Assembly: GCA_016296185.1 (NCBI GenBank)
Contig: JAEDJT010000019.1
Span: 1-28,905, forward strand
Origin: Bacilli bacterium
GTDB lineage: Bacteria > Bacillota_I > Bacilli_A > RF39 > UBA660
Direction of reading: 5' to 3'
DNA length: 28,905 nucleotides
Shown: piece by piece, positions 6,974-15,850 of the stretch
How the letters are laid out: each line of letters opens with the position of its first letter
How positions within the stretch are numbered: position 1 is the stretch's first letter
Position numbers and translations under genes: made by a program
The notes under the pieces: model-generated
What the model saw: only the letters and a program-made list of their open reading frames with translations
Told to the model about the DNA's origin: nothing
Databases searched by the model: none

Positions 6974-8746
6974 GTGTTTCATGAAGATAAAAATAATGAA
7001 AAGAATTATTCTTTAAAAGATAATTTAAAGAAATCACTTAAATATGCAAAGAAAAGAAAGAAAGAATTCTTATTATATTTTATTGGTAATTTATTTTTAT
7101 GTATTATAGGTGGTATTGCTCCTCTAGTTAGTGCAAAACAATTATTATTTCTTACTGATGGTATATTAGGTAAATTCTTATGGATATCTATATTTGTATT
7201 TAGTATAGAAATAACAAGAAATTTTAGTGGTTATTTAACAAGAAAATATTCTCAAATATTTGCAAGAGAAGTATTAAAAGATATACAAATAGATATGGCT
7301 AAAGAAGTATTAAGAATTGAAACTGCTGATTTAGATAAAAAAAGTAGCGGTGTTATTATTAATAGATTAACTAATGACACTTCTAAGATTGCAGATATCT
7401 TCTTAGAACTTAATTGGTCTATTACTGATGTTATTACTAATACTGGTATTTTATTTGCTATATTTGTTATAAATAAATATATATTTTTATTCTATGTATT
7501 CTCTATTTTTTTAATTTTCTTTTTAGAAAGAAAAAGAATTAATATTAGAAATGAAATGGATAAGAAATACCGTAAAACTGCTGAGAAAACTACTGGTTTA
7601 GCTGGTGAGTTAGTTCGTGGTGTTAGAGATATTAAAGTATTAAATGCTGGTAAATCTTTTTTAAAGAATATTAATGAAAAGATCACATTGTTAAATGAGC
7701 AAAGATATCAAATGATTAGAACTAATAGAAGTTTTAGATTATTAATTGATTGTATTAGAGATATTTTAGATTTAGCTTTAATAGTTATATTTATATACAT
7801 GATTAAGGTTGATATGATTACAATATCTTCTGTAGTTATTATTTATATGTATAGAGGTCGTGTATTTAATTTGTTAAGTTATTTTAGTGATATGTTAGAT
7901 TATATTAAAGATTTTAATTTATCTGCTGGTCGTGTATTTGAAGTAATTGATAGTGATGAGTTTAGAAAAGAATCTTTTGGTACTGGTAAGATTGAAAAAG
8001 TCAAAGGGGATTTTGAATTTAAAGATGTTCATTTTGGATATGAAGATAAACAAGAAGTATTAAAAGGCATTAGTTTTAAAATTAAACATAATAGTACTGT
8101 TAGTTTTGTAGGAAAATCTGGTGCTGGTAAAAGTACTATCTTCTCACTACTTGCTAAAATGTATCATGCTAAATCTGGTGAAATATTAATTGATGGTAAA
8201 AATATTGATACTTTAGATGAAGATTCTATTAGAGGCAATATAAGTATTATTACTCAAAATCCATACATATTTAATATGACTATTAGAGAAAACTTAGAAA
8301 TTGTTAAAGATGGTTTAACTGAAGAAGAAATGATTAAAGCTTGTAAGTTAGCTTGTTTACATGATTTTATTATGAGTTTACCTGATGGTTATGACACAAT
8401 GGTTGGTGAAGGTGGTTTAACTTTATCTGGAGGCCAAAAACAAAGATTAGCTATAGCTAGAGCTATGGTTCAAAAAACTGAAATCATTCTATTTGATGAA
8501 GCAACTAGTGCTTTAGATAATGAAACTCAACAAAGTATTCAAGAAGCTATTAATAATATGAAAAATAAATATACTATATTAATTATTGCTCATAGATTAT
8601 CTACGGTTATTAATAGTGATGAAATTATGTTAATTGAAGATGGTAAAGTTACTTGTGCTGGTTCTCATGAAGAGTTATTAAAATCAAGTAAAGATTATAA
8701 ACAATTATATAATTTAGAATTAAAGAAAAATAAAACAACTTCATAA
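6974..8746 (+). CDS. ABC exporter, fused membrane and ATPase domains
   Basis: A 590-aa half-transporter expected to work as a dimer in the cytoplasmic membrane. The ABC_membrane domain (about 30-320) contains predicted segments near 33-60, 68-85, 150-184, 258-278 and 283-300. The nucleotide-binding domain (about 345-585) has Walker A GKSGAGKST (380-388), Q-loop ITQNP, signature LSGGQKQR (484-491), Walker B IILFDE (504-509) and H-loop His540. The start is GTG with AAGGGAG about 9 nt upstream. The only nearby ATG is out of frame. The transporter is encoded alone, so its substrate (lipid, peptide or drug) is open. Confidence 0.92.
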   Translation: MFHEDKNNEKNYSLKDNLKKSLKYAKKRKKEFLLYFIGNLFLCIIGGIAPLVSAKQLLFLTDGILGKFLWISIFVFSIEITRNFSGYLTRKYSQIFAREVLKDIQIDMAKEVLRIETADLDKKSSGVIINRLTNDTSKIADIFLELNWSITDVITNTGILFAIFVINKYIFLFYVFSIFLIFFLERKRINIRNEMDKKYRKTAEKTTGLAGELVRGVRDIKVLNAGKSFLKNINEKITLLNEQRYQMIRTNRSFRLLIDCIRDILDLALIVIFIYMIKVDMITISSVVIIYMYRGRVFNLLSYFSDMLDYIKDFNLSAGRVFEVIDSDEFRKESFGTGKIEKVKGDFEFKDVHFGYEDKQEVLKGISFKIKHNSTVSFVGKSGAGKSTIFSLLAKMYHAKSGEILIDGKNIDTLDEDSIRGNISIITQNPYIFNMTIRENLEIVKDGLTEEEMIKACKLACLHDFIMSLPDGYDTMVGEGGLTLSGGQKQRLAIARAMVQKTEIILFDEATSALDNETQQSIQEAINNMKNKYTILIIAHRLSTVINSDEIMLIEDGKVTCAGSHEELLKSSKDYKQLYNLELKKNKTTS

Positions 8747-8760
8747 GAAGTTGTTTTTTT
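8732..8760. terminator. Terminator shared by convergent genes
   Basis: An 11-bp stem, AAAACAACTTC (8732-8742) with GAAGTTGTTTT (8747-8757), has a four-base ATAA loop that contains the exporter's TAA stop (8744-8746). A T-run follows on the plus strand. The minus-strand gene stops at 8759. Confidence 0.88.
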
Positions 8761-9283
8761 ATTTGCATTTAAAGTTTAATTCTTTTAATTGTTCTTTTAA
8801 TTCTTTTTTTGTTACTTTGTCCCCTACTTTTATTGCATTTTCTGAATCAATATCTGAATTAACATCATATCTTAAACTAGTTTTATTAGATGGATTGTTA
8901 TAATAAATATTTAAGTTATCTAATACAACACCTTTATCTTTTAGTTTTAATTCATATGATACATAATTATCTGTTGTTGTTATTTCTACATCATCTAGAT
9001 ATTTTAATCCTTTGCTTAATACAGTTTTTAATGCATTTGGATATGTACCTAATTCTGTATAATAATCATTAATAATAATATTTCTTTTGTATTCTATCTT
9101 ATTTATTTTACCTTTTTTGAAATTAATAACTATATCTTCATTGTCATTGAAACCTTCAATTAGTTCTTTTTCAAGGACACATACTAGTTTTTTATCATTA
9201 ACTTTATTTACTATTACAAAAGAAAAAATGACAACAATCATTAGACTCACTAAAATAATAAACATTGTTTTATTAAGTTTCAT
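8759..9283 (-). CDS. Membrane-anchored hypothetical protein, 174 aa
   Basis: Unrecognised family. An N-terminal signal-anchor (about 6-27, with no lipobox Cys) is followed by a charged extracytoplasmic domain. Its only two Cys, one just after the anchor (KLVCVLEKE) and one at the extreme C-terminus (FKCK), could pair. A VGDKVTKKELKEQLK stretch near the end looks helical. The start is the ATG at 9283 with AGGTGA 5 nt upstream. A GTG at 9292 lies inside that Shine-Dalgarno. A TGGTATAAT extended -10 at 9305-9313 can drive it independently of the 340-aa gene just upstream. Confidence 0.75.
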   Translation of the reverse strand: MKLNKTMFIILVSLMIVVIFSFVIVNKVNDKKLVCVLEKELIEGFNDNEDIVINFKKGKINKIEYKRNIIINDYYTELGTYPNALKTVLSKGLKYLDDVEITTTDNYVSYELKLKDKGVVLDNLNIYYNNPSNKTSLRYDVNSDIDSENAIKVGDKVTKKELKEQLKELNFKCK

Positions 9284-9304
9284 AATTATCACCTACCTGA
9301 ATTA

Positions 9305-9313
9305 ATTATACCA
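9305..9313 (-). promoter_or_regulatory. Extended -10 promoter (TGGTATAAT)
   Basis: Minus-strand TGGTATAAT at the stop codon of the 340-aa gene, about 22 nt before the start at 9283. No -35 is evident. Confidence 0.45.
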
Positions 9314-10328
9314 TATTATTCTTTTTTAATGTATATGTATTATCTCTTTCCTTTAGTGATGGATGAATATAGTATAATTTACCAGTTTTATGAGTTAATT
9401 TAGTATTATATCTTTTACATATATCTATTATATCTGTTATTGTTGGATTAGTTGGTAATTCTATACCATAATGTTTTAATAAGTAACAAATATTTTTATA
9501 ATAATCTTCTATATTAATTATTCCGATAGTTATTTCTTGTTCTTTAAATAAGTTAATTATTGCTTTATATGACATATTTATTGATTCTATTGTATAGTTT
9601 GGATTATTATGTATCATTTCAATAGTTATTAAATCACTATCATATTTAGCTAATCCTATATTAATTAATTCTTTTAGTACTGCTTGATTTTCTTTCGATA
9701 GATTATTCATATTAAATGATATAGATGATGAAAATCTATTAGTTATAACTCTAGATACAGGTATATTTTTTCTATGTAACGATAAGATTGATTCTTGTAA
9801 TGGATATTCTATATATTTAATAATATCTTCTTCTTTATAGATACTATTATAATTAGTTATCCTATCTTTTGAAGGATATGAACCTAATTTCATTTTTTTT
9901 ACAATATCGTAATCAATATTAAAACACATATTGATAAGTGTATTTCGTATTATGTCATCTTCTATATGTAATATATATGTATATGCTGAATACATTGAGC
10001 AATAATTATCTCTTGTATCAAAGAATCCTTCAAATGTTTCTGTATTATCATATTTGCTATCATCAATGTCCCAATTTATATGTTTTTTACCTGTAGTTAC
10101 TGATATATTAAATGGATCAAAACATATACAATATTCTCCATTGTATTGTACTGGATTTATAAGACTATAAAAAGATCTATATAGTTTTTCTTCTAAAGAG
10201 ACTATTAGCGGATTTTTTCCTTCTTCATCATATAAGTCTTTTAGTTTTATAACTATCTGGTCTTTATTTTCATCGTTTATATTTAATAATAATTCTATTA
10301 TTTCTGACCTTTTTACAATTGTTTTCAT
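9306..10328 (-). CDS. Unrecognised protein, 340 aa
   Basis: No family recognised. The protein is soluble, with no signal peptide or membrane segment and scattered Cys residues. The N-terminal 40 residues look like a charged helical pair, and the middle contains an aromatic/acidic-rich stretch (HINWDIDD and FFDTRDNYCSMYSAY). The C-terminal half is helical and ends in a hydrophilic KKNNMV tail. The ATG at 10328 is the first possible start, because an in-frame TAA directly precedes it, yet no good Shine-Dalgarno is present (only AGAAAG about 20 nt upstream). It is divergent from the HExxH gene. Confidence 0.7.
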   Translation of the reverse strand: MKTIVKRSEIIELLLNINDENKDQIVIKLKDLYDEEGKNPLIVSLEEKLYRSFYSLINPVQYNGEYCICFDPFNISVTTGKKHINWDIDDSKYDNTETFEGFFDTRDNYCSMYSAYTYILHIEDDIIRNTLINMCFNIDYDIVKKMKLGSYPSKDRITNYNSIYKEEDIIKYIEYPLQESILSLHRKNIPVSRVITNRFSSSISFNMNNLSKENQAVLKELINIGLAKYDSDLITIEMIHNNPNYTIESINMSYKAIINLFKEQEITIGIINIEDYYKNICYLLKHYGIELPTNPTITDIIDICKRYNTKLTHKTGKLYYIHPSLKERDNTYTLKKNNMV

Positions 10329-10412
10329 TTACTTATTGTTTCATTTCTTTCTATAACCTATTTTTTGCACTTAATAAGTATATATCAGTTGTTTTATATA
10401 AGCAATAATAAT

Positions 10413-10441
10413 TTGATTAATTTTGTAATTAGGTGTATTAT
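10413..10441 (+). promoter_or_regulatory. Sigma-A-type promoter of the HExxH gene
   Basis: TTGATT (10413-10418) and TATTAT (10436-10441) with a 17-bp spacer. The predicted start near 10448 is followed by a GGGGGG ribosome-binding site at about 10455-10460. Confidence 0.55.
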
Positions 10442-10468
10442 ATCCCGTAATTAAGGGGGGGATTTAGT

Positions 10469-11353
10469 ATGGCTAAGGAAATATATGGTTATATTAATCA
10501 AGAATATGTTAATGCTATTGGTAATGCACATTATACATTTAATGCTGTTAGTTTTAGTAGTGAAGATTTAAATAGATGTAAAAAAATAGCTCATAGTTTA
10601 TATTTAGATTCTTTAGAAGCTAAAGATGTTAGTTATTATCATAATTGTAGTCATGGTAAAGTATATAGTAAAGCTATTGATAATTTATATACTTTTGGTA
10701 ATGTTAAAATTGTCAGAAATGCATCTTCTATTTTAAATAATGTTTCTAAACAAATTACTACTGAAGAAAATCCTTCTTTATTTACTGTTTTTTCTGATAT
10801 GGGAACTGATATTAATTCTAAAGTTGTTAAAGTACCTAAAATTTTACATGTACCTAATAAGGTTTGTGATTATTCTTCATTCTTTTTAGACCATGAGTTA
10901 GCTCATTGTTTAAAAGATTTAAATTATGAAGAAAATAAATATATTAAAACTTTAGAAGAAGTTATTCCTATTGTAGTTGAATTAATTACTGCTTATGAAA
11001 ATTATGATATTAGATTATTTAAATTCGTATGTGCATCTAGAATGGATATGTTATATAGTAATGCTCATAGATTTTTAAATAGTTATAATGAAATTAAGTC
11101 TGGTAATTTAGATGATAATGAAAAACGTTTATATAGATTTGCTTTAGAAGAAGATGCATGTTATTTAAATTCTTTCTATTATGCTATGGGTATATTTAAT
11201 GCATATTTATATAATAACGAATTAGTTTTTTCTTTAGTTGGTCAAGTATTAAATGGTGATATTACTACTAATGATTTAATTACTATATTAAGTATCGAAC
11301 CTACTAATGATTATAATAACGGTTTTAATACAATAAATAAGTATTGCAAATAA
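10469..11353 (+). CDS. Putative zinc-metallopeptidase-like protein (HELAH motif), 294 aa
   Basis: Family not recognised. Residues 142-146 read HELAH, a full HExxH zinc motif in a hydrophobic context (SSFFLDHELAHCLKD). Downstream Glu163, Glu164 or Glu171 could be the third ligand of a gluzincin. The protein has no signal peptide, so a cytoplasmic site is likely. The first 130 residues hold several Cys and His (YYHNCSHGK), and the C-terminus is helical. It has its own promoter, a strong G-rich Shine-Dalgarno and a terminator, and is divergent from the 340-aa gene. The peptidase call rests on one five-residue motif, so it may not be an active enzyme. Confidence 0.6.
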   Translation: MAKEIYGYINQEYVNAIGNAHYTFNAVSFSSEDLNRCKKIAHSLYLDSLEAKDVSYYHNCSHGKVYSKAIDNLYTFGNVKIVRNASSILNNVSKQITTEENPSLFTVFSDMGTDINSKVVKVPKILHVPNKVCDYSSFFLDHELAHCLKDLNYEENKYIKTLEEVIPIVVELITAYENYDIRLFKFVCASRMDMLYSNAHRFLNSYNEIKSGNLDDNEKRLYRFALEEDACYLNSFYYAMGIFNAYLYNNELVFSLVGQVLNGDITTNDLITILSIEPTNDYNNGFNTINKYCK

Positions 11354-11389
11354 AAAGAGCAATGCTTTTTTTTAATTCATTACTCTTTT
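11339..11389. terminator. Two overlapping terminators for convergent genes
   Basis: On the plus strand, AAGTATTGC (11339-11347) pairs with GCAATGCTT (11359-11367) before a T-run. On the minus strand, a different 12-bp stem pairs 11378-11389 with 11353-11364 and closes the mutL transcript. Both hairpins use the GCAATG segment. Each contains the stop codon of its own gene (TAA at 11351-11353 and 11372-11374), and each stem has a mismatch when read from the opposite strand. Confidence 0.75.
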
Positions 11390-13159
11390 GAACATTCTTT
11401 CTAAGTCATAATTACTAAATTTTATAATTGTAGGTCTTCCATGAGCACAGTTATATGGATTTTTACATCTAACTAGTTCTCTAATTATTTCTTCCATACC
11501 TTCAATACTTAATCTCGTATTGGCTCTTACTGACATTTTACAAGCTATAGTAGATATTAATCTATTATTAAATCTTACTCTATCAAATTTATAATCTTTA
11601 TTAATTATTTCATCGAATATATTTCTTATTACTTCTTCTTCAGATCCTTCTGTTAACCAAGTAGGATGTGATTTAATAGTATATGTATTAATACCAAATT
11701 CTTCTATTTTAAATCCTAAATCATTTAGTACTTCTATATTTTCTTTTATTTTTATAAAGTCTGCACTATTTAGTTCTATATTAATTGGTATTAATGTATC
11801 TGTTGTTTGGATTTCTTTATTTTCGAATTGTTCTGTAACTAATTCGTAGTTTACTCTTTCTTTAGCAGCATGTTGATCTACTAAATACAATCCTTCATCA
11901 TTTTGACATACAATATATGTTCCTAAGGCTTGTCCTATTACTTGTAAATTTAATAGTTTAATTTCAGGATTTAATATTCTATCTTTTACTGATTTATATT
12001 CAGTTGTTTCTTCATTTATTGTTAATTCTAATTCTTGTTGTTCTAATTCAACTGTTTCATCTTTTGTTTCATATATATTATTTATGGTAAAATCAGATTT
12101 GTTTTCTATATCATTTAACATTGATTGAGGAAGAGCTACTTCTACTGCTTCTTCTTTTAACGCATTAGGTATTAATAGTTCTTCGTATAGTTTTTTCTTA
12201 ATTGTATCTAATATAAGGTTATATAATTCATCTATTTTACTTAATTTTATATCTTGTTTTGTTGGATGAATATTAACATCAATTAATGTTGGATCTGTTT
12301 CAAATTTTAAAACTGCTACTGGATATTTTATATCTGGTTTATATCTAAAATATGCATCATTAATTGCTCTATTTAAATCATTATTTTTTACTACTCTACC
12401 ATTAACTATAGTTATCATATAATTTCTATTTGATTTTAGTATTTCTGGTTTACATACATAACCATACATATCATAATCATCATTAGATCCTTTTACTTCA
12501 ATCATTTTACTAGATATATTTAATCCATATATTTCATGAATTGTTTTAAGTAAGTTGCCTGAACCACTAGTTTTAGTAACTGTTTTACCATTGTTAGTTA
12601 ATTCGAATTTTATTTCTGGATATGATAATGATAATTTTTCTATAAATCCTGTTGTTACTGATAATTCATATTGTTCACTCTTTAGGAATTTTAATCTTGC
12701 CGGAGTATTAAAGAATAGATTTGTTACTTCTATTATTGTTCCTTTTCTTGCATCAGATGGTTCGTCTATCTCTAGTTTTCCACCTTTAATATGAATATGT
12801 GTTCCAACATCTTTTGCACATGTTGTAATATCTACTTCAGATACTGATGCTATAGATGGAAGAGCTTCACCTCTGAAACCTAATGTATTAATAAAAAATA
12901 AATCATCTTCCCTTATAAGTTTACTTGTAGCATGTCTTTGTAATGATAACAATGCATCATCATGTTCCATACCAATTCCATCATCAGTTATTTTTATTGA
13001 TTTTAATCCACCGTTTAATAAATCTATTCTAATACTTGTAGCTTTTGCATCTATAGCATTTTCTACTAGTTCTTTTACTACTGATGCACATTTTTCTACT
13101 ACTTCACCTGCTGCAATCTTATTAGCTAGGTTTTCACTCATTACTTTTATTCTAGTCAT
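11372..13159 (-). CDS. mutL: DNA mismatch repair protein MutL (endonuclease type)
   Basis: MutL couples mismatch recognition by MutS to strand incision. The 595-aa product has the GHKL ATPase domain: KELVENAID with Glu30 and Asn34, DDGIGM (59-64) and GFRGEAL (94-100). A variable acidic linker (about 330-400) follows, then the dimerisation/endonuclease domain with DQHAAKERVNYE (428-439). This matches the DQHA(X)2E(X)4E nuclease motif, and a C-terminal CAHGRP metal-site motif is also present. So it is the nicking type found in bacteria without MutH. It follows yqeH directly (stop at 13161, with AGAGG just behind it). No mutS is in the window. Confidence 0.97.
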   Translation of the reverse strand: MTRIKVMSENLANKIAAGEVVEKCASVVKELVENAIDAKATSIRIDLLNGGLKSIKITDDGIGMEHDDALLSLQRHATSKLIREDDLFFINTLGFRGEALPSIASVSEVDITTCAKDVGTHIHIKGGKLEIDEPSDARKGTIIEVTNLFFNTPARLKFLKSEQYELSVTTGFIEKLSLSYPEIKFELTNNGKTVTKTSGSGNLLKTIHEIYGLNISSKMIEVKGSNDDYDMYGYVCKPEILKSNRNYMITIVNGRVVKNNDLNRAINDAYFRYKPDIKYPVAVLKFETDPTLIDVNIHPTKQDIKLSKIDELYNLILDTIKKKLYEELLIPNALKEEAVEVALPQSMLNDIENKSDFTINNIYETKDETVELEQQELELTINEETTEYKSVKDRILNPEIKLLNLQVIGQALGTYIVCQNDEGLYLVDQHAAKERVNYELVTEQFENKEIQTTDTLIPINIELNSADFIKIKENIEVLNDLGFKIEEFGINTYTIKSHPTWLTEGSEEEVIRNIFDEIINKDYKFDRVRFNNRLISTIACKMSVRANTRLSIEGMEEIIRELVRCKNPYNCAHGRPTIIKFSNYDLERMFKRVMN

Positions 13160-13160
13160 A

Positions 13161-14144
13161 TTAAACCTCTTTAAATAATGATTTTCTTGTTTCTATTAAT
13201 GATTCGTCTTCTATATAAATTGTTATTTTAGATGCTTTTTTTACATTTATAAAACCTAATCCTTTAATAACTATATCACTGTCTTGTTTAACATTTAATT
13301 CTACTTTATTTAAATTGTCTAATTTTGTTTTATTAAATGATTTATCTATAATTATTTCATTTGATATATATGTAGTTATACTATTAGCTATGTTTGAATT
13401 TATAGATATTTTATTTTCTATATTAATATAAGTATTATCTTTTAATTGATATGTTTTTGGTTTAATAAAATCTTTTGGATTTATTCTTTTCATTAAATCA
13501 AAATCTGTATCATTATATATAGTTTTATTTAGTGTGAAACCTGGTGAATCAAATATTGTAATATTTTCTAATTTAATTTTAATAAAATCTAATGTAGTAT
13601 TAGGGATTAAACTAGTAGTTATTTTATTTGTATGATTACTTAATTTATTAATTAAAGTTGATTTACCAGCATTTGTATAACCTACTATATAACAATCTTT
13701 TCTATTATTATCTAGTAATGTTTTTTCAATACTTCTTATATTGATACTTTTTTTAGTACTTAAGAATATTATATCTTCATCTATTTTATATTCATCTCTT
13801 AACCAATCTACTATTTTTATTTCTTTAATACTTTTAGGAATAATATCTAATTTACTTATTACTAGTGTTTTATTGTTCTTTATTGATTTAAAAGTATTTA
13901 TAGTTTCTTTATTAATGTTTAATAAATCTATTAAGAAGTATACATATTTATTGTTTTTATTTAATTCATTAATAATATGTTCATTGATGTTGTCTAATGG
14001 CATTATAAGTTTTTCATTATAGTTAGTTATTTTGAAACATCTTTGACAATATTTTGCAGATTCTAATTTATCTTTTATTACGTATCCTGGTTTTGTTTGT
14101 TCATCTGATTGTAGTTTAGCTCCGCATCCTATACATTTATTCAT
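13161..14144 (-). CDS. yqeH: Circularly permuted GTPase YqeH, 30S ribosome biogenesis
   Basis: YqeH is needed for 16S rRNA maturation and 30S assembly. The 327-aa product has the N-terminal zinc finger (Cys4, Cys7, Cys33, Cys36). GTPase motifs come in permuted order: G4 SKLD (97-100), G5-like STKKS, then the P-loop GYTNAGKST (155-163) and G3 DSPGF. A C-terminal domain follows. The start is the ATG at 14144 with GAGGTG 6 nt upstream. The in-frame GTG at 14153 is part of that Shine-Dalgarno. It overlaps yqeG by 8 bases, as expected of the conserved yqeG-yqeH pair, although aroE, yhbY and nadD do not follow and mutL does. Confidence 0.94.
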   Translation of the reverse strand: MNKCIGCGAKLQSDEQTKPGYVIKDKLESAKYCQRCFKITNYNEKLIMPLDNINEHIINELNKNNKYVYFLIDLLNINKETINTFKSIKNNKTLVISKLDIIPKSIKEIKIVDWLRDEYKIDEDIIFLSTKKSINIRSIEKTLLDNNRKDCYIVGYTNAGKSTLINKLSNHTNKITTSLIPNTTLDFIKIKLENITIFDSPGFTLNKTIYNDTDFDLMKRINPKDFIKPKTYQLKDNTYINIENKISINSNIANSITTYISNEIIIDKSFNKTKLDNLNKVELNVKQDSDIVIKGLGFINVKKASKITIYIEDESLIETRKSLFKEV

Positions 14145-14661
14145 AATATACACCTCTTTCGAATATTCCTTGTTTTTCCCATTTATTAAATAATTTATTT
14201 TCTTTTATTCTATTATATTTTGTAAGTATTGATTCTCTTTTACTTAAAGGATTTACTAATATTGAAGTAATATTAAGTTTATTAGCTCCTTTTATATCTG
14301 TATATAATTGATCTCCTATGGCTGCTATATCTTTTTCGTCATAGTTATACATCATCATTATTTTTTTATATTTGAAAGATAATGGTTTACATGAAAGTGC
14401 TGATGTATCTACATTTAATATTTCTTTAAATGGTTTTAATCTACTTTTTAAGGCATTTGATAGTATTATTACTTTAAAACCTAATTCTTCAATTTCTTCA
14501 AATTTATTTATTATTTCTTTAGATGGTGTTTTAACATATGTTTGAGTAATTGTATTATCTAAATCAAATAATAAACATTTTATGCCTTTTTCTTTTAATT
14601 TTTTATAATCTATTGTATATATACTTTGTGCATATATATCTGGTATTAATAAGTCTTTCAT
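14137..14661 (-). CDS. yqeG: YqeG-family HAD phosphatase
   Basis: A 174-aa HAD-superfamily hydrolase of the YqeG/PGP-MPP type (HAD-IIIA). Motif I is LLFDLDNTIT (DxDxT), motif II is ILSNA, motif III Lys lies in the KPLSFKYKK region and motif IV is IGDQLYTDI. No cap domain is seen. Homologues act on small phosphate esters such as phosphatidylglycerophosphate in some lineages, and the Bacillota substrate is unsettled. GAGG lies 8 nt before the ATG, and a TATAAT (14681-14686) lies upstream, so it probably heads the yqeG-yqeH-mutL operon. Confidence 0.9.
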   Translation of the reverse strand: MKDLLIPDIYAQSIYTIDYKKLKEKGIKCLLFDLDNTITQTYVKTPSKEIINKFEEIEELGFKVIILSNALKSRLKPFKEILNVDTSALSCKPLSFKYKKIMMMYNYDEKDIAAIGDQLYTDIKGANKLNITSILVNPLSKRESILTKYNRIKENKLFNKWEKQGIFERGVYYE

Positions 14662-14680
14662 GTAACCAACCTCGTCTTAT

Positions 14681-14686
14681 ATTATA
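14681..14686 (-). promoter_or_regulatory. Candidate -10 box of the yqeG operon
   Basis: Minus-strand TATAAT about 20 nt before the yqeG start, directly preceded by TG without the usual one-base gap. No -35 was identified, and the region just upstream is the alr terminator. Confidence 0.35.
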
Positions 14687-14702
14687 CATTATTTTTATAT
14701 TT

Positions 14703-14728
14703 AAAAAAACTACTTATAGTAGTTTTTA
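14703..14728 (-). terminator. Terminator of alr
   Basis: Stem AAAAACTAC (14705-14713) with GTAGTTTTT (14719-14727), with a T-run on the minus strand. The alr TAA stop (14726-14728) overlaps the stem. Confidence 0.85.
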
Positions 14729-15781
14729 TTTATATATTCTTGGTACTCTTTTTGATATTGAACATATTATTTCATAATTTATTGTATCTAGATAATCTGC
14801 TATATAATTTATATGATCTATATCTTTTATTATTGTTACTTTATCTCCTACTTTTATAGTTTCATCTATTTCTATATATAACATATCCATACAGATATTA
14901 CCTACAATATTATATTTTTTATCATTTATGTATATATATCTTCCTGTATTCTTTCTAATAATACCATCTGCATATCCTATTGGTATTACAGCAATACGTG
15001 TTTTTTTATCTGCTTTATAATTAGCATTATATCCAAGTGTTTCTCCAGGTTCTAATTCATTTATTTGGATTACTTCACTATATAGACTAAATGTTGATTC
15101 TAAATCTATATTTGTATCTAATAAACCGTACATTATAATCCCTAATCTACATCCGTTAGCAAAATCTGCTCTATAATTAATTGTTGCTTCGCTTGCACTT
15201 ACATGTACTATGTCTATTTCATTTAAATTAATATCATTTGTAATATTTTTAAATAGATCATATTGATTATAAGTTAATTCTTTATTATCAGGACAATATA
15301 TATGAGTATATAATCCTTCTAAGTATAAATTACTATTAGATATTAGTTTATACATTTCATTAAATTCTCTTTTATCTTTAACACCTAATCTATTCATACC
15401 TGTATTAATTTTTATATGACATTTTAATTCTTTATGATAGTTATTTAATACTTCTATTAAGTAATCTAATCTATTAATAGTTATTGTTATATTGTTTTGT
15501 TGTGCTATATCTAAATCATTTACTTTAATAATACCTAAACATAATATTGGAATAGATGTATTAAATTTTCTTATTTCTAATGCTTCATCTAATGTTGCTA
15601 CTGTTAGATAGTTACATCCTCCATTAATTATAGCATTTACTGTTTCGATATTATTATGGCCATAACAATCTGCTTTTACTACACCAAAATAGTATTTAAA
15701 ACCAGATAATTTGTTAATGATCTTTTTTACGTTATTTGTAATATTAGATAAATTTATTTCTACATATGTATTTCTATGCAT
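14726..15781 (-). CDS. alr: Alanine racemase
   Basis: PLP enzyme interconverting L- and D-alanine for peptidoglycan. The 351-aa product is close to the family length. The PLP Lys36 lies in the diagnostic VVKADCYGH. The barrel includes IKINTGMNRLGV, and the C-terminal domain has LGYNANYKADKKT with the catalytic Tyr region and IPIGYADG. The ATG at 15781 is preferred because AGGAG lies 9 nt upstream. The in-frame ATG at 15790 directly abuts that AGGAG. It is a monocistronic unit with an extended -10 promoter and a terminator. Confidence 0.96.
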   Translation of the reverse strand: MHRNTYVEINLSNITNNVKKIINKLSGFKYYFGVVKADCYGHNNIETVNAIINGGCNYLTVATLDEALEIRKFNTSIPILCLGIIKVNDLDIAQQNNITITINRLDYLIEVLNNYHKELKCHIKINTGMNRLGVKDKREFNEMYKLISNSNLYLEGLYTHIYCPDNKELTYNQYDLFKNITNDINLNEIDIVHVSASEATINYRADFANGCRLGIIMYGLLDTNIDLESTFSLYSEVIQINELEPGETLGYNANYKADKKTRIAVIPIGYADGIIRKNTGRYIYINDKKYNIVGNICMDMLYIEIDETIKVGDKVTIIKDIDHINYIADYLDTINYEIICSISKRVPRIYK

Positions 15782-15805
15782 TATATTCATCTCCTGTAGT
15801 TAAAT

Positions 15806-15814
15806 ATTATATCA
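15806..15814 (-). promoter_or_regulatory. Extended -10 promoter of alr (TGATATAAT)
   Basis: Minus-strand TGATATAAT, placing the transcript start about 18 nt before the alr ATG. No clear -35. Confidence 0.55.
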
Positions 15815-15820
15815 TATAAA

Positions 15821-15850
15821 TTAAAAATAGAAGTTATGAACTTCTATTTT
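15821..15850 (-). terminator. Terminator of the lipoprotein operon
   Basis: Perfect 11-bp stem, AAAATAGAAGT (15824-15834) with ACTTCTATTTT (15840-15850), then TTAATTTATA on the minus strand. The TAG stop of the lipoprotein gene (15844-15846) is inside the stem. Confidence 0.85.

Noticed and set aside
8890..9305. Two plus-strand frames rich in Leu/Ile opposite the 174-aa membrane-anchored gene
   Set aside because: Their composition reflects reverse-complement AT-rich codons. The minus-strand gene has a ribosome-binding site, a signal-anchor and a promoter.
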